Source: Artemia franciscana (taxonomy: Eukaryota > Arthropoda > Branchiopoda > Anostraca > Artemiidae). From it: a stretch of DNA of 64,000 nt. The notes beneath the pieces were generated by a model. The model did no database searches. It was not told the origin of the DNA and saw nothing but the letters and a program-made list of their open reading frames with translations. Positions 1 through 12,599 of this stretch are shown here, piece after piece; within the stretch, counting starts at the first letter, position 1, and each line of letters opens with the position of its first letter. Location: contig NC_088872.1 of assembly GCF_032884065.1 (NCBI RefSeq), forward strand, positions 33,576,917 to 33,640,916, read 5' to 3'. A program made the translations under genes and the position numbers.

Positions 1-1545
1 TTACTCCAATCGCAATCTCGCGTGCCACAACCGCTATGTCTGCGATGCTTCTTGAATCCTTCATGTTGATCGGACTCAAACAGCGTAAAGCCTCTAGAAT
101 ACCATCCTTTTCCAGAGGACATTTGTTCAAAATATGGCGAATACCCGCAATAAAATGTTTTCACATATTGGCATAGAAAATGGCCTTGTCTTTCAGTGTT
201 GCTTTGTCACGGAAAGCTCGTTCCACATTTTCTGAAACTATGGGCTTTTCTGCAAATTTTTCAGCAAGGTTCAACATTTCTGGTGAGAAATTTTCAGCCT
301 CGGTCACAAAATCTGGAGTAAGATCCGTCCACAAAGCGTCACAACTAGTCTTTTAATCTCTGAGTGCAGAACATGAATGAGATGCTCTTCTTTCTGAAAC
401 AGTTGGGTGAAACTCATGAAGTTCTGCTGGGGGTAGAACAAACTCGAGTTGGGCCTTCGCCTTCGCACTTCTGATATAAGCCACAATCTTCAGAAATTTG
501 GGAGTGGACAGAACATTCTTCAGTTTTTTCTCTCTCGGCACGAAGTTCAGGAAGTATTCTAAGATTGCTGGCCACTGCTGCATAATTCTAGCAAGGGCAC
601 GTCCGATCGTCAGCCAGCAGCTTGATAGTCTTCACAACGTGCAGGCCAGCCGTCAAAAAATGAATACACAAGAATAAAAAAGTCGGAACTTTCTTCTCCG
701 AACACCTGAAGACCTTTCAAGAAAGCGTTATGGATTATATGGATGTTGCAAGTACCGATGTTCAACATTCCCTCTCCCGTCACTTTCTTTTTTTCGGCAT
801 TGAGCTTTTTCCAAACGCTTTTGTTGACGTTCGGTCCGTCACTTCCAAGCGTGATCAGTTTTTCAACTGGCAGCTAATTCTGCTCCATGGCTGACATAAT
901 CTGCCTATACAGGTCATCACTTGTCGCATGGCCCATAAAACTTGTGCATAAATGTCTTCTCTGGATTTCATTTCCGTATGAGGACCAATATCGAACACGT
1001 ATCTGTAACTCTTTTATACCAGCGTTGTTGGTTGTCTCGACATATTCTAGTACAAAATATGACTGAGTGTCCTTCATAAGCATTTACTTACAGTAAGGAT
1101 GCAGCGCACCGGTGATCAGATACGCGAGTTTCTTTGCACATAGGGACATACCGTCAGGGATCTTACCGAGGAACATTGCATGGAAGGTTGCGACAATATG
1201 GTCTGAAGAGTTAGCAGACACGGAACAGTGTACTGTCTGAGTTGCCCATATTAACTCAGCTTTACAAGCGGCATCACGCTCACAAAACATGTTTGTACCA
1301 ACTAATGGTTTATCCTTGGTTGTTTCATCAACTCGAGATTGTCCGGTCAGGTGAAGCTGTAGTGGATGTAGTTGAGCAGTAACTGCGGCTTTGTGGTCTG
1401 CAGATCGCACATGTTGGTTTAGCTGAGCAACCCCAGCTGTACAACCAAGATTTTTCAAGCAGAGTTTGCAAAAGAACGAGTACTGGTCGTTCCCAGTCTT
1501 ACACCATTCGCCAATCTTTCTACCGCTGCAATCCGTCTTAGCAAG
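1..1545 (-). pseudogene. Decayed hAT-like transposase with N-terminal zinc finger, C-terminal end off window
   Basis: Read on the minus strand from about 1545 down to 1. It starts with a Cys2His2/BED-like finger (FFCKLC then LNQHVRSADHK, near 1480-1400). A conserved block follows (VLEYVETTNN, then HLCTSFMGHATSDDLY, 1060-900), then GSDGPNVNKSVWKKL and GTCNIHIIHNAF (850-720), and QWPAILEYFLNFVPREKK (590-530). These blocks in this order are, from memory, those of the invertebrate hAT-like transposase family. The copy is dead. In-frame stops fall at about 1084 (after HPYCK), 874 and 610. There is a frameshift with a missing stretch near 610-585, another shift near 420, and more stops towards 1. 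The product would normally be some 600-700 residues; the C-terminal end runs off the left edge. It could also be a domesticated relative that has since decayed, but the several stops argue against function. Confidence 0.75.
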
Positions 1546-2939
1546 CCATTAACTATTAAACTTGGTAGGCCCCATACTTAATTACCAAGCATCAACTGCA
1601 AAATAGCATCCCAAGATTAAAAGACCATAAAAAGAAAAAATATGGATATAGTAATAATAATTTATTTTTAGCCAACATCATAACAAGTTATGGCACTTGT
1701 GGAGTAATCCACAAAAAAAAGAAAATGAAATACACTGCAAACAAAATACAGTACAAATAGAAAAAACACAACGCTACAATGAGATTAACCGAACAGACGG
1801 ACCAAAGGATGATGAGGCGATAAACGATAAAAAGTTGATTCCGACAATCTTCCATGCAGGAGAGCCAACTTTGCACTTATATCAAGGACATCAAACTTAC
1901 AAATTATCTTACCATTGCTATACCAAGTAAAAATTTACAATATCTGAAATAAAAGTCTGAATCTGGTTAACATCATTTTTCTTTAGAAGGGGATAAAGAC
2001 CCAAAAGATAAAGGCCAGAATGATCCCAGAATGTAGCATATAGCCTACCCAGTGCACGTCTATTATACTTCCCCTGATTAGCAACTATCTTAGAATAGCC
2101 CATTTGAATAACTGGGCTGTATGCATCAGCCTTTTAAATAGCGTTCAGCCAGGAAACGCATAAGTCGCAAGAACTCCAGTCTCATTAAGCAGATACTGCA
2201 AGCCATATACTGATCTTCGCTCATTTTAGACAGGCCCAACATGACAAAAAACAAAACATAGGCTACTAAGTCAACACAACAGCATAGCCCAGACAGAAGC
2301 AGCTTACTAAGCCCAACACAAAGCATTAGTTAAGTTCAAACAGCTCAACAGTTGCAATTAATTATCAATCTACACCGAAAGACAGCAGTCTACAAGCAGA
2401 GTCAAAAGCATAAGAAAATCACATCTTGGCTTACTTAACAAGCAGTGAAAATTGCAAATCATGAGCAAGGTTCTTAGTGCTCTTCAGCCGAAAATATAGG
2501 AATAATATGCTTTTAGCCAAAATATAGGCATTTTATAGGAGTGCATTAAAATATAGGAATTATTGGAATTTATAGGCGAGTCCAAACACTGGTAACTGAA
2601 ATATCAATGGAATGCATCAAATTTCCTAATCAAATGTCATCACGTTATGACATTGTTTAAATAAAAATTATTTTTACCTTGATTATCCTTATAAATTCAT
2701 TCTTTGCATTCTTATTTCTTTGCATTTTTTCTTTCCATTCTTAAGTCAATGTTATCTTTATCTTTTGCATTATTACAGCCATACCAAATATTTTCCTCTG
2801 CCAAACATGTCCCTACCCATGAAAAAATCTAATGTTGTTTATGTTTTTGCTTGTTTATATCTTCTCTGGAGCGGTTGCATCTTGGTCCAGCTTTCTCTAA
2901 TGGTCGATATAGGGGAATCATTATGCTGTATATGTCTAT
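1546..2939. other. Unassigned AT-rich interval
   Basis: I see no gene or recognisable repeat. A 61-residue minus-strand reading frame at 1918-2103 looks mildly protein-like, but it has no splice sites, family motif or neighbours to support it. A short run of near-identical words containing 'atataggaat' lies at 2490-2575. Confidence 0.4.
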
Positions 2940-3600
2940 CTACAGTGGTTATGGCCCAGGGGAATACAAGATTTTTATGGAAGCAGTGGTTGTGTGAACT
3001 TTAGAAGAAGCTCATTTGATTGGAAATGTATAGTTCCCATTTAAGAGTCAAACATGCTATAGAGCAACTAGCCTTCCCCTCTCTTAAATCCTCTCTTTCT
3101 GAAATGCATTCAATTGAAAGTGTGAGATAGCCATTTCGTTACCAATAGTTCAAAAGTTATCTAACAATGTCTTTAGGGTGGATATAATCCTCCAGAGCCC
3201 ATGAGCAAGGGTTGCAAGTTATGCCCTGGGGCATATAATGTCTTTATGGAACAGCTGGCTGTATAAACTTTGGAATGGATGGAGCTCATTAGATTGGAGC
3301 TTGGAAGTTTTAGTACCCCTTTTAACAGTCAAAAGTGAATGGAGGGCAATCATCCAACCCCCACCCCCTCATGCCTATTCTTCCCCAAAACATATCCAAT
3401 TGAATTCTAAGAGAGCTATTTTGTTCAGCATTGTTGAAAGGTTCAGTAATTATGTCTTTGGGGATGTCAACCTCTCCACAGTCCTCAGAAAAAGGGCTGT
3501 AAGTTCGGCAATTCATTCATTGTTTACCCATAGAATGCTATTGAGACAGGTATGCATGTTTGAACTTTATTTTCCAAGAAGATAAAGGGCATTCAGGTGA
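2940..3600 (+). repeat. Tandem module E, about two units (period near 295 bp)
   Basis: Two degenerate units. Each contains the words 'gctcatttgattgg', 'agagtcaaa', 'gggcaac', 'ttgagatagccatt' and 'aagttatgccctgggg', in the same order as the large arrays at 56400-58830 and 60415-62720. Unit starts near 3008 and 3288 are about 280-295 bp apart. No protein is conserved between units; the open stretches inside are accidental. It leads directly into module C, forming one EC composite. Confidence 0.75.
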
Positions 3601-5870
3601 GCATTTTAGAGAATGTTGAGAGGAGTGTTGAACTAAATCAAAACAATTTATCTGTATGCAGATTGTAAAAGGGTCTAACACAGGAATAACTGAGTACATT
3701 AGTTTGGAAAATTCAGGAAATGACAAGGAAGATGATCAAAAAGGCAATATTTGCATGCTACTAATGCTACTATAACTACCACCACTACTACTACCACACT
3801 ACTTCATTTACCATATTGAGGGGAAATTTGAACTAAATTAAAAGACAATGTGCATGCACATTGTCAAAATAGCATATCTCAAGAATTGATTTGGGCATTA
3901 AGTTTGAACTTTCAGATAATGCTTAAAGATCATGATCATCTCACCAAAAGGCAATATGTGCAAACTAATGTTGATACTACTGTTATTGCTACATTTACTA
4001 CTACTGCCATTTTAACTACTTGTAAGGCTAAAAGCATTGAGGAGAAAATTTCAAGAAGTACATGAAGATACAGGTTATCAAAAGGACATATCAGCAATGT
4101 CATAACAATGACTATTTGTATTAAGCTGAAACCACTAGGACTTGATGAGAGGGATGTTCTTATGTTAATACTACTTCTGCGAGTAGTACAACTGCTATTC
4201 AATACTATTACTAGTAATATCAATACTACTACTGTGACAATTATCACAACTATACATAAGGGTATGAAAGTAAAATTTTCAAGGAATTTTGAGGGTGGAG
4301 GTGAACTGAATGACAACACGCCATCTGTATGCAAGCTGTCAAGAGGGTGTAACAGCAATATCTTAGGAACAGTTTGGTGACTGAAGTTAAAACTAACAGG
4401 GCTTTTTGTGAGGGATATTGAACTAACCAAAAGAAAATATTTGCATCCTGATACTACTATTTCTACTGATACTACTACTACTGTTATTGTTATTACTACT
4501 ACTGCCACTAAAGCTTAGGCTACTACAATTAATTCTACTGCTACTACTACTACTATTACTGCTATTAAAACTAAGGATATTAAGCAAAAAAAATTGGAAC
4601 ACAAAAATCCCTCACTATGCATCAGGGCTACATTCCAAAAAAACATGACGCAAATTGAAACAATCCAAAGGGAATTAAGATTTTGTATTGCAAATCATGT
4701 AAAGATTGAAGATAAGTTACATGGTTATAAAAATACTACTTTTTAAAAAGAAAATTGAACAAAGTAAAAATTAAAAAACAATTAAACTCTCATTAATCCA
4801 TAATGAGTGTTGTAATAGTGGTACTTTGGTAGAGGTAAAAAGACAAAGATAAAAATCACCCAGGAAGTGATGAACAAAGACAAGCAAACAAAATCCCTCA
4901 CAGGGTTATAACACAAAGTGACAAGTAATCTACAATGCATGAACTAATTCTCCCATTCACCCTTCACTGAATTTCAGCCAAACTGGCGGCCAAAAATACA
5001 TTTTTAACGGGGATGAGTCACACTTTTAACTACTCAGTTAATTGAATCGCCTGCAAACCATAGTTATTATTTAAAAGAGAGAATCAAAGAAAAACAAACA
5101 AGTAAAAGGAAAGATGGAGTTAAGTTTGCAAAAAAGGGCATTATCTGATATAAAGGGACTAGAAAAAACTTCAAGAATCAAATACAAAACAACACAACCT
5201 CAAAGCCTAACAATGTGCAATGAAAATTAGTACTAAATAAGCAGTGATGCAACTTTGAAAAAAAATACAAAACGAAACGACGCAAAGCAAGGTATTGGTG
5301 CATATAGAAACTGTATGGAACTAGTTCAAAACACACTTTGCCCACACAAATTGTCAAGCACACACATCAGAAATACTTCAGGAGCAGTTGATTGTTTTAA
5401 GCTGAAACTTTGAGCCCATGTTGAAGAAACCAAAAGTGCTTTGTGCATACTGCTACTAATGCTGCTACAACTATTGCTACTGTGCAAGAAAAGGGGAAAC
5501 TTTTAAGGAATATTTAGGTGAATGTTGAACTAGATCAAAACAAAATACGCGCATGTGGGCTTTCAAAAAGGTGAAATAGCAATATCTGAAGAACAACTTA
5601 TTTTATTCAGTTGGACCTTTAAGGGTAAGTTGTGGGGATTTTGAACTAACCAGAAGGCAAATTGTTTATACTTTTATTACCGCAACTACAGTTACTGTAA
5701 CTAATGATGCTAAGGCTATTAAGGTGAAACTTTTAGGGAAGGTTTAGGAGGAGTTTCAATTAAAGATAAAAACTGTATGCACACAGGTATTCAAAAGGGC
5801 ATTTAAGCAATCTCATAATCAGCACCATTCAAAAGGGCATGTAAGCAATCTCATACTCAGCACCATTCTT
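3600..5870 (+). repeat. Tandem module C with embedded (TAC)n blocks
   Basis: A run of degenerate units built from 'gttgaactaaatcaaaa', a CATGCA-containing word, 'aaagggcatatcagcaat', and 'cattaagttgaaactt'. Each is followed by an imperfect (TAC/ACT)n block, for example near 3770-3815, 3965-4025, 4165-4255, 4450-4560, 5445-5485 and 5675-5720. Long reading frames rich in Val/Ile/Leu on the minus strand at 3936-4508 come from the trinucleotide runs and are not genes. The stretch 4560-5400 is a more diverged, A-rich part of the same region. Confidence 0.7.
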
Positions 5871-5879
5871 TAATAGCTA

Positions 5880-6275
5880 AAAATATCATTGAAACTTTTA
5901 AAGGAGCTAATTTCAAGTTAAAGTTCTGGTGCCCATTTTAAGAGTAAAAAGAGATTGGAGGGCAAGCAATCCATTTCTTAAGTCCATTCATTTTCCAAAG
6001 CATCCAGTCAAAATTTTGAGACAGCCATTTTGCTCAGCATAGTAGAACAGTCCAGAAACTATGTCTTTAAATATATTGGGCACATCAACCCCCCCCCCCT
6101 TCACAATTATGCAGTTGGCCCATTATATTTTAAAACTAAATGTTACTTTAAACTAAGTCGAAAGGTATTATGTTTGTTGTTGTCAATAAGACACCTCAGC
6201 AATATATGAAGAACAACAGGGGGTATTAAGTTGAAACTTTTGGCCTACTACTGTTGCTAATTGTACTCTTACAAT
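5880..6275 (+). repeat. One module E unit and one module C unit
   Basis: 5880-6125 repeats the E words ('aaggagctaatttcaag', 'agattggagggcaa', 'attttgagacagccatt', a C run, then 'cacaattatgc'). 6126-6275 is a C unit ('ttactttaaactaagtcgaaagg ... aatatatgaagaacaac') ending in a short trinucleotide stretch. This closes the EC composite that begins near 2940. Confidence 0.6.
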
Positions 6276-6284
6276 GTAAATAAA

Positions 6285-6490
6285 TAACAAGATCCAAAAG
6301 CTCATATGGCACTTGTGACGAGGTCAGAAGAGCCAAGAGCTCATCCATTCTACTCTAAGCCTTTTCCGAGATTTCCGGTTTCCAAGATTTCGATTTTCGT
6401 TTCCCCCTCTCCCCCCCCCCTTATGTCTCTGGATCTGATTTGAAAATAGAGCATCTGAGACACAAAATCTTTCTATATATCAAGTTTCGC
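6285..6490 (-). repeat. Family A element, truncated copy
   Basis: Begins with the family A 3' end read on the minus strand ('agctcatatggcacttgtga', then 'gaggtcagaagagccaagag'). It continues for about 180 bases of the A internal repeat ('gatttccggtttccaagattt', 'tctggatctgattt', 'catctgagacac') and breaks off near 6490. Full-length relatives are at 48663-51126 and 52237-54036. Confidence 0.65.
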
Positions 6491-6499
6491 AAAAATTAA

Positions 6500-8150
6500 C
6501 ATTAGTAGGGCTGATAACACTCATGGCTTCTCAAGACAAGAACATACTTTGTGCTTTAATTAAAAAATATATATTTTAAATGTTTTCAATTTTTTTACTT
6601 TCACAATTAAAAAATTATCAAAAACATAAGGAATAAATATCAGTATAGGTCAATTAAACTGACAATCCATGGCCATTTGTTTTATTTTTTAGTAAGGTGC
6701 AAATTATGTTCTGGTCTTTGTAAGGCATGTTCTCAGGCCTACTCATGTTAATTTTTGCTTGTTTTAACTTTGACTTGGCTATTTATTGTAATTTATATTT
6801 GTTTTGAGTCTCATTTATTTATTGATAGTGATTTATAGTAGTTTTAAGCTTGGAAGATAAGGTAACTTTGTTTCTGTTTATTTTTGGCTTAATGGAGCTC
6901 TTTACTTTTCTTTGAAAAACTTGTTTTGTGGAAAAAGTTTTTTTAAACAAATCCCAGGAAAAAAGTATGAGTATTATGTTGAAACTTCTGGGTAAGTTAT
7001 TGGGGATACTGAGCTAAATTAAAAGAAATTATTTGCATCCAATATTGTGAAAAGGGTATATCTGTAATATATAAGGAACAGCTAAAGGCATTAAGCTCAA
7101 ACCATCAGGACATGTTGAGTGGGAAGTTAAACTAAATCAACAGACACTGTATGTAAACTTTCAGGGCATGTGGAGGGGGATGATTGATTAATATTTGTCT
7201 ATATTCAAGATTGTAACATGACAGGGGGTTAGAATTCCTTCAGTCCTACAGAACCCCAAAGGTTAAGCAGATTTTCAACCTATTTATTTGAATATCCTTC
7301 CCCATACCCCTCTATCCAAAAGTGTGACTATTATTACAATTTGGCTCTGAATTTTATCTAATATATAAACAATCAGCCAAAATTTGAATCCTTATGGGAA
7401 AAAATAAACCAATTTAAAATATTCACTTCTCAGCAAATGAAAAAGACAACTTCAATCAAAAACACAAACAAAAATCAATTTTTAAAAACCTTTTCCACAG
7501 AAGAGGTTTTTCAAAGAGATAAAGAGCTACATTAAGCCAAAGATGAGCAGAAATATAGTCAAATAATATTTTGAGTATAAAACCACCATAAATTGTTATC
7601 AATAGATATGTGAATTCCAAAACAAACATATATTACAATAAATAACCAAGTCAAAATTAAAACAAGCAGAAACTACCACAAAGAGGAATTGAGCAAATGC
7701 TGCCTGTACCTTTTTAAGACCAGGACATTATTTGTATTTTACTGAAAACAAAAATATTTTAAATGTTTCCTTTTTCGTAACTTCCAAATGTACAATTGGA
7801 TAACAATCCAAATGTGGTGAGATTCTTAGGAATGGGTGTATATTAAATTGTTAATTTTCAGAAATATTAGTAAGTATGGTGAATTTTGGATGTTATGAGA
7901 AATAAAAACATACTCTAAAATGAAAATTGTTTTCTTTGGCAAAGTGCAAGTTATACTCTAGTCTTTAGAGAAAAAAAAACAAGAAGCAATAGCTCTATTC
8001 TTCTTTGTACCAGATTCTACTTGTTCTTAGTTTGACTTGGTGATTCTTAGTGTATTCTATTTGTTTTCAGTTTTATCTATTTATTAGTAGTGATTTATGA
8101 CATTTTAAAACCATGTACTAATTATATTTTATTAGAATTTTTCCTTTAGA
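6500..8150. repeat. Repeat G in three copies, one inverted, with C-like units between
   Basis: 6690-6960 and 7920-8130 are direct copies. They share 'aaggtgcaaattatgttctgg', 'ctttgacttggctattta' and 'tagtgatttatagtag' words. 7430-7750 is the same sequence inverted ('aaaccttttccacag', 'aaataaccaagtcaaaatt'). Between the first and inverted copies, 6960-7420 holds C-like units ('gttgaaacttctgggtaag', 'gagctaaattaaaag', 'aaaagggtatatc'). The arms could form a long imperfect hairpin. A related stretch is at 37850-38110. No coding content is seen. Confidence 0.5.
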
Positions 8151-8278
8151 AGTGGCTAAACACTGAACACCTGAGGAATGATTCCCCTTGATGACATTAT
8201 AGCCTAGTAAATTACACAGCAGGGCATAGAATTATGATTAATGGATAATTTTTCTGGCATTGATCTACTTTAACAGGA

Positions 8279-9935
8279 GAAAAAAAGTTAAAGAAAGATG
8301 GCCACAACATTTTGAGAATGTAGGCCTACTAAACCGAGATACAGTTGCAAGAAGATATAGAGGAAAATACCTTGGATGAAATACCTTGTGATACCTTGGA
8401 CATGAAGGAACCATTGTTTTGTGAGGAAGAAATAGCAACAGTACTACAAGGATTCAAAAATAATAAGGCTCCAGGTGCTAATAGAATGGTAATTGAGTTT
8501 CTTAAATATGGTGACTCTGAGGATAGAAATAAGCTACTGGAGATTATGAATATGATTTTTGAAAAAGGGGGAAGTACCTAACAATTTTAGGAAAACCTTA
8601 ATTAAACTACTGTACATGAAACAAGATAAGAGTGAGGGATGTAATTATCAAGGCTTTAGTCTGGTCTCTGTATGTAGCAAATTACCAAGTAATATGATAC
8701 TTTTTAAACTGAGAGATGCTGTAGACAAAGTTTTAAGAGAACAACAGTGTAGTTTTAGGAAAGGTAGAGGATGCGTTGACCAAATTTTCACTCTTAGGTT
8801 AATAATTGAGAAGTGCCTTAGTTGTCAAACACCTCTGATCCTCAGTTTGATAGATTATGAGCAAGCATTTGATTCTATTGATAGATGAGCTTAAGCAAAG
8901 GTCTTATCCTTGTTTGGTAAACTTCAAAAATACATTAAAGTGATTAGTGCTATGCACAAGAATAACACTGTTGTAAGGTAGGAAGTGAGGTTAGCAGCTG
9001 CATTTGTATTAAATCAGGAGTTAAGCAGGGTTGTTTTCTATCCCCCTTTATGTGGATCATCTCGATGGACATTCTCTTAAGGAGCACAGGAAAGGCAATT
9101 GGAGACCACAGAATCAAACGAAGAGGAAAGACTCTCCTGGACTTACATTATGCTGATGATTTAAGCATCCTAGATGAAAGTATGAGCAAAATGAATGACG
9201 TTTTAGAGGTTTTGTGAGTCCAGGGTACTAGAATAGGATTGAAAATTAATGTTAAGAAGACAAAGCCACTAAGTCTAGGAATAAGTGAATATGAAAAGGT
9301 GACATTGGTAACAAAAGATTGATCAGGTAGGCCGCTTCACTTACCTTGGTAGCATTATCAGTAAAGATGGTTGGAGCAGTGGAGACGTTAAAAGTAGAAT
9401 AGCCAAGTCTCAGGGTGTTTTTTCACAGTTAAAAAAGTTTGGAAGATAAGTCTGTAAGCCAAGGTTAGAATATTAGGAGGTACAGTGGTCAAATATGGCT
9501 CTGTAGCATAGGCACTCTGAAAAGTGGATGAAGATTTACTAGATGTTTTCCAGAGAAATTGCCAACAGATTGTTCTTGAGTACCCATCTGACTGACTGTA
9601 TTACAAACTGTAGGTTGCATGAAAAATGTGGTTCATCCTGCTTTCTAGGGTTATAATGAAAGGAAGGTTGAGATAGCTATGTCAGATTCTGCAGATGAAG
9701 GATGAGAGATTGTCTTTTTTGACCAACAATCAAGGGCTAGGTGGAAAGCAGGTTGTCTTTGTCTTGGGTGGGAGGATGTCATAAAAACAGATTTAACAGA
9801 AATGGAAGTTTCCAGTGAGGGTGTAAAAAGGGAAGCTTTGAATAGATTGGGATGGAGAAGGAGCATGTATAGCTGTGTTGGCCTCAGGTGGCTTGGAGCT
9901 GTGATGAGTTGTTAGTAGTAGTAACAGTAGTAACC
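8279..9935 (+). pseudogene. Non-LTR retrotransposon (LINE) fragment: reverse transcriptase with C-terminal tail, broken
   Basis: Starts at about VKERW (8290), inside the region before the RT domain, so the endonuclease is missing (5' truncation). RT blocks read in order: EEEIATVLQGFKNNKAPGA (8420), a YQGFSLVSV block in the NYRPISL position (8650), CSFRKGRGCVDQIFTL (8750), LIDYEQAFDS motif A (8860), GVKQGCFLSPF motif B (9025), and YADD motif C (9150). The C-terminal tail follows (QSRARWKAG, GWEDVIKTDLTEM, EGVKREALNRLGWRRS), ending near 9905. A one-base insertion in the G run near 8570 shifts the frame, stops lie at 8886 and 8892, and more stops follow. The 3' tail is a (TAG)n-type microsatellite (9909-9935). 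The same family occurs on the minus strand at 51712-54360. It belongs to the class often annotated as 'endonuclease-reverse transcriptase'; I do not assign a clade. Confidence 0.85.
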
Positions 9936-10237
9936 ACTGAACTGACAGATGTTGGTGATTAGTATATTTTGAAAAAAATAAAAGGTCCATTGAATGGCAC
10001 ATTCATCTGTCAAATTGTTGTAGAGATCAGAAATCTACTAATTTGCACCTAAATCAGTAGCTTTCCAAGCTAATAAATGATATTGAACTATGGTATATTA
10101 TACATTTAAATTTATTCCTGCTCAATACAACTAGGCCTACTAAGGTAGAAAGTGGATGTCAGAGGGTAAAAATTGTCACTTATGCTGTTTTTTTCTCTTG
10201 TTGCATTTGTCCCTCTCAAATAGAACAATAGCCTATG
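9936..10237. other. Unassigned interval
   Basis: AT-rich, with no motif, repeat or reading frame that I can support. Confidence 0.4.
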
Positions 10238-11315
10238 ATGTAAATTTTTCATTGTTCACACTTTTGACTTACAAATAAAGTGAACATACCATCTGATGCC
10301 TTTTTTTATGTTCTTTATGAATATAATAATCACTTCTATTGCAAATTCAAATTTAAGCACTTTTTGACCTAGCCTAACTATGAATAATTTTGGCACTGAG
10401 AAAACATAGCATATCATTTTGTTGAAAATGACTGAAAATACATACTTTAAGGGAAAGTTCCATGTCAAGGAAGAGGAAAACAGCATAAATAGCAAAATAA
10501 AATTTATTTATTCAACTTAATTGCATAAAATCCATGCTTGTGGATTATATAATGTTAAAAAAATGGATTTATAATGAAACAGTAAGTTTGAGACCAATGT
10601 TTTCAAGTTTGAAACCTATGTTTTAAGCCATTTTTATACCAAAAAACTAGAAATATTTTGGTCGTTTTCAAGAGCTCAAAAAGTGCTTCAATTGAATTTG
10701 AAATTGAAGCAGTTATTATATTTGTAAAGAACATACAAAAAAGCATTCAGTAGGTTCAATGTTCCTATTACCTGAACAATTGTTTAGGGTCATGAAACTA
10801 TTGTTAATATATGTGTTTTGGCTTTTGGAACATCTTTTCTCTCTTGCAAAACTACAGCAAACTCACCATTATGGAGTTATCCTGGCCCAAATATCCTGTA
10901 TTTACACATATAGAATTGCAATCATTTCTGTTTCATTGATTAGATATTTGAAATTGCAAACCTGTAATAGTTTAGAAACAAATTAGGGCTATATATTTGC
11001 ACATCAGGGGGGTAGGAGTAAAGCATAGCATATATTAAATACATAAACTAACCATTGCTGTATTTAATATATGCTATGCTTTATCCCCCCCCCCTAACAT
11101 GCAAATATATCTAGGCTAACTCCATAACAGTGAGTTTGCAGTAATTTTGCAAGAGAGAAAAGATGTTCAAAAAGTCAAAATGCATCAATCAACAATAGTT
11201 TCATGACCAAAAACAACAGTTCAGGTAATAGGAACATTGACCTTCAGTGGTAGGCTATGTTCACTTTATTTGTAGCCTAAGTCAAAAATATGAACAATGA
11301 AAAATTTTACCCAAT
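10238..11315. mobile_element. Foldback (long inverted repeat) element
   Basis: The outer ends are inverted: 'aaatttttcattgttcac' and 'acaaataaagtgaacata' at 10240-10290 mirror 'tatgttcactttatttgt' and 'gaacaatgaaaaatttta' at 11259-11315. A second, inner pair mirrors 10757-11025 against 11060-11245, including 'aatgttcctattacctgaac', 'cttttctctcttgcaaaac' and 'atagcatatattaaatac', with a short centre near 11040. The left half carries about 460 extra bases (10290-10755) absent from the right half. No transposase is encoded. It is probably a non-autonomous DNA transposon; I could not identify a convincing target duplication. Confidence 0.65.
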
Positions 11316-11439
11316 ATGACATTCCAAGAAGCTGTAAATACATTTTTACATTACTTATCACATACGCCTTATTACATACTTGTTCACAGTCTGTTCTGTC
11401 CCACCAAAGAAAAGCCTATCTTGAGTTAGGGCCTACTCA

Positions 11440-11715
11440 AGACTTGGAAAATAGGATAAGACAACCAGTGCTGGGACACTTCAATCACTCTGCCTATTCT
11501 GGGACAGAATCTTTGGTTGGATTGCAACATGTCCAATACTGGGACAAAATACAGCAGGTTTTTTGGATGCAACCCAGAAAAATGTATGGATTGGATATCC
11601 AAGAATAAAGTCCTTTGTCCCAGTACTGGACACGTTGTGATCTAATCAAAAATTCTGTCCCCAAATAGGCAGTGTGATCAAAGTGACCCAGTACTGGTTG
11701 TCTTACCCTAGACTT
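11440..11715. mobile_element. MITE-like palindromic element
   Basis: Arms of about 100 bp, roughly 85% alike by eye: 11455-11560 ('gataagacaaccagtgctgg', 'gggacagaatctttgg', 'caatactgggac') mirror 11608-11712 ('gtcccagtactgg', 'aattctgtccccaaa', 'ccagtactggttgtctta'). The centre contains TTGGATATCCAA (11591-11602). Reading frames on both strands here are mirror shadows. The superfamily was not determined. Confidence 0.65.
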
Positions 11716-12599
11716 ACTTAATGATGGGAAAATTGGGAAGGATGATCCCAACCTTGAAACACTACCAGCTACATGCTTTACAGGAATTTTAACACCACTT
11801 TATATCCACGAAACGTGATATAAGGTAACTAAGGTAGTCTAACCTATTACAAGATAAGTAACCAACTAGATAAATCATTTGTGCTCCCCCAGACCAACTG
11901 GAAAAAAATAAAATGTACTAAAATACTGGATATATAGCTTACTGTGTAATAGTAATTTTTAAATGCCTGAAAACCGATAATACAGGTTTGGTGGATATGA
12001 CTATTTTGCTGACCATGTTTTTGTTCAGAGATAATGCTTTCGATATTCAAAAATGCTGCCTTCGAAAAACTTTATAGTTGCCGCTACAGGCAGAAGATCA
12101 TCAGTACCTCACCAGAATAATCATCGAAATATCCAGCATTTCCCCAAAAAATCACCAAATCACTTCGGTCAATAACGATAAACTAAACACCAAACAGATG
12201 TGTTGAGCATCATGAGTTAAGACATTATATTTTTCAAAGGCTATCAACCGCTTTAAGAAGAAAGAGAATTTATACAAAAATGAAAATTCAATGAAAAACT
12301 GAAATTGCTATCTAAAATCATTTTTCTGGATATACAAGAGAGCCTTTTAAATTAGATATCACTATTTTACTATTTACTTTACATGATCTTTTGTTTTCGC
12401 TTTTATCAAATTTTTATTAAAATTAAGAACTACAGTATTATGCTTTTGTCTTCAAATTGAATCTTGATTGGTTTTAAGCGTTTTTAATCCCCGTTTCATA
12501 CCTAGCATCCTTGATGGGAAATTTTTGCTTGAAAAAAAAAAACAGTCAAATGGTGTATATTACTTATATATATGCTTTTTCCTGGAAAATTGTCATGGG
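11716..12599. other. Unassigned interval, possible 3' region of the minus-strand exon at its right end
   Basis: No gene or repeat is recognised between 11716 and 12400. On the minus strand an AATAAA lies at 12418-12413, about 180 bases beyond the stop of the candidate exon at 12600-12761. In DNA this AT-rich the hexamer is weak evidence for a polyadenylation site. Confidence 0.35.

Noticed and set aside
3936..4508. 190-residue Val/Ile/Ser-rich minus-strand frame resembling a membrane protein
   Set aside because: It follows imperfect (TAC)n blocks of module C and has no conserved counterpart in other C arrays.
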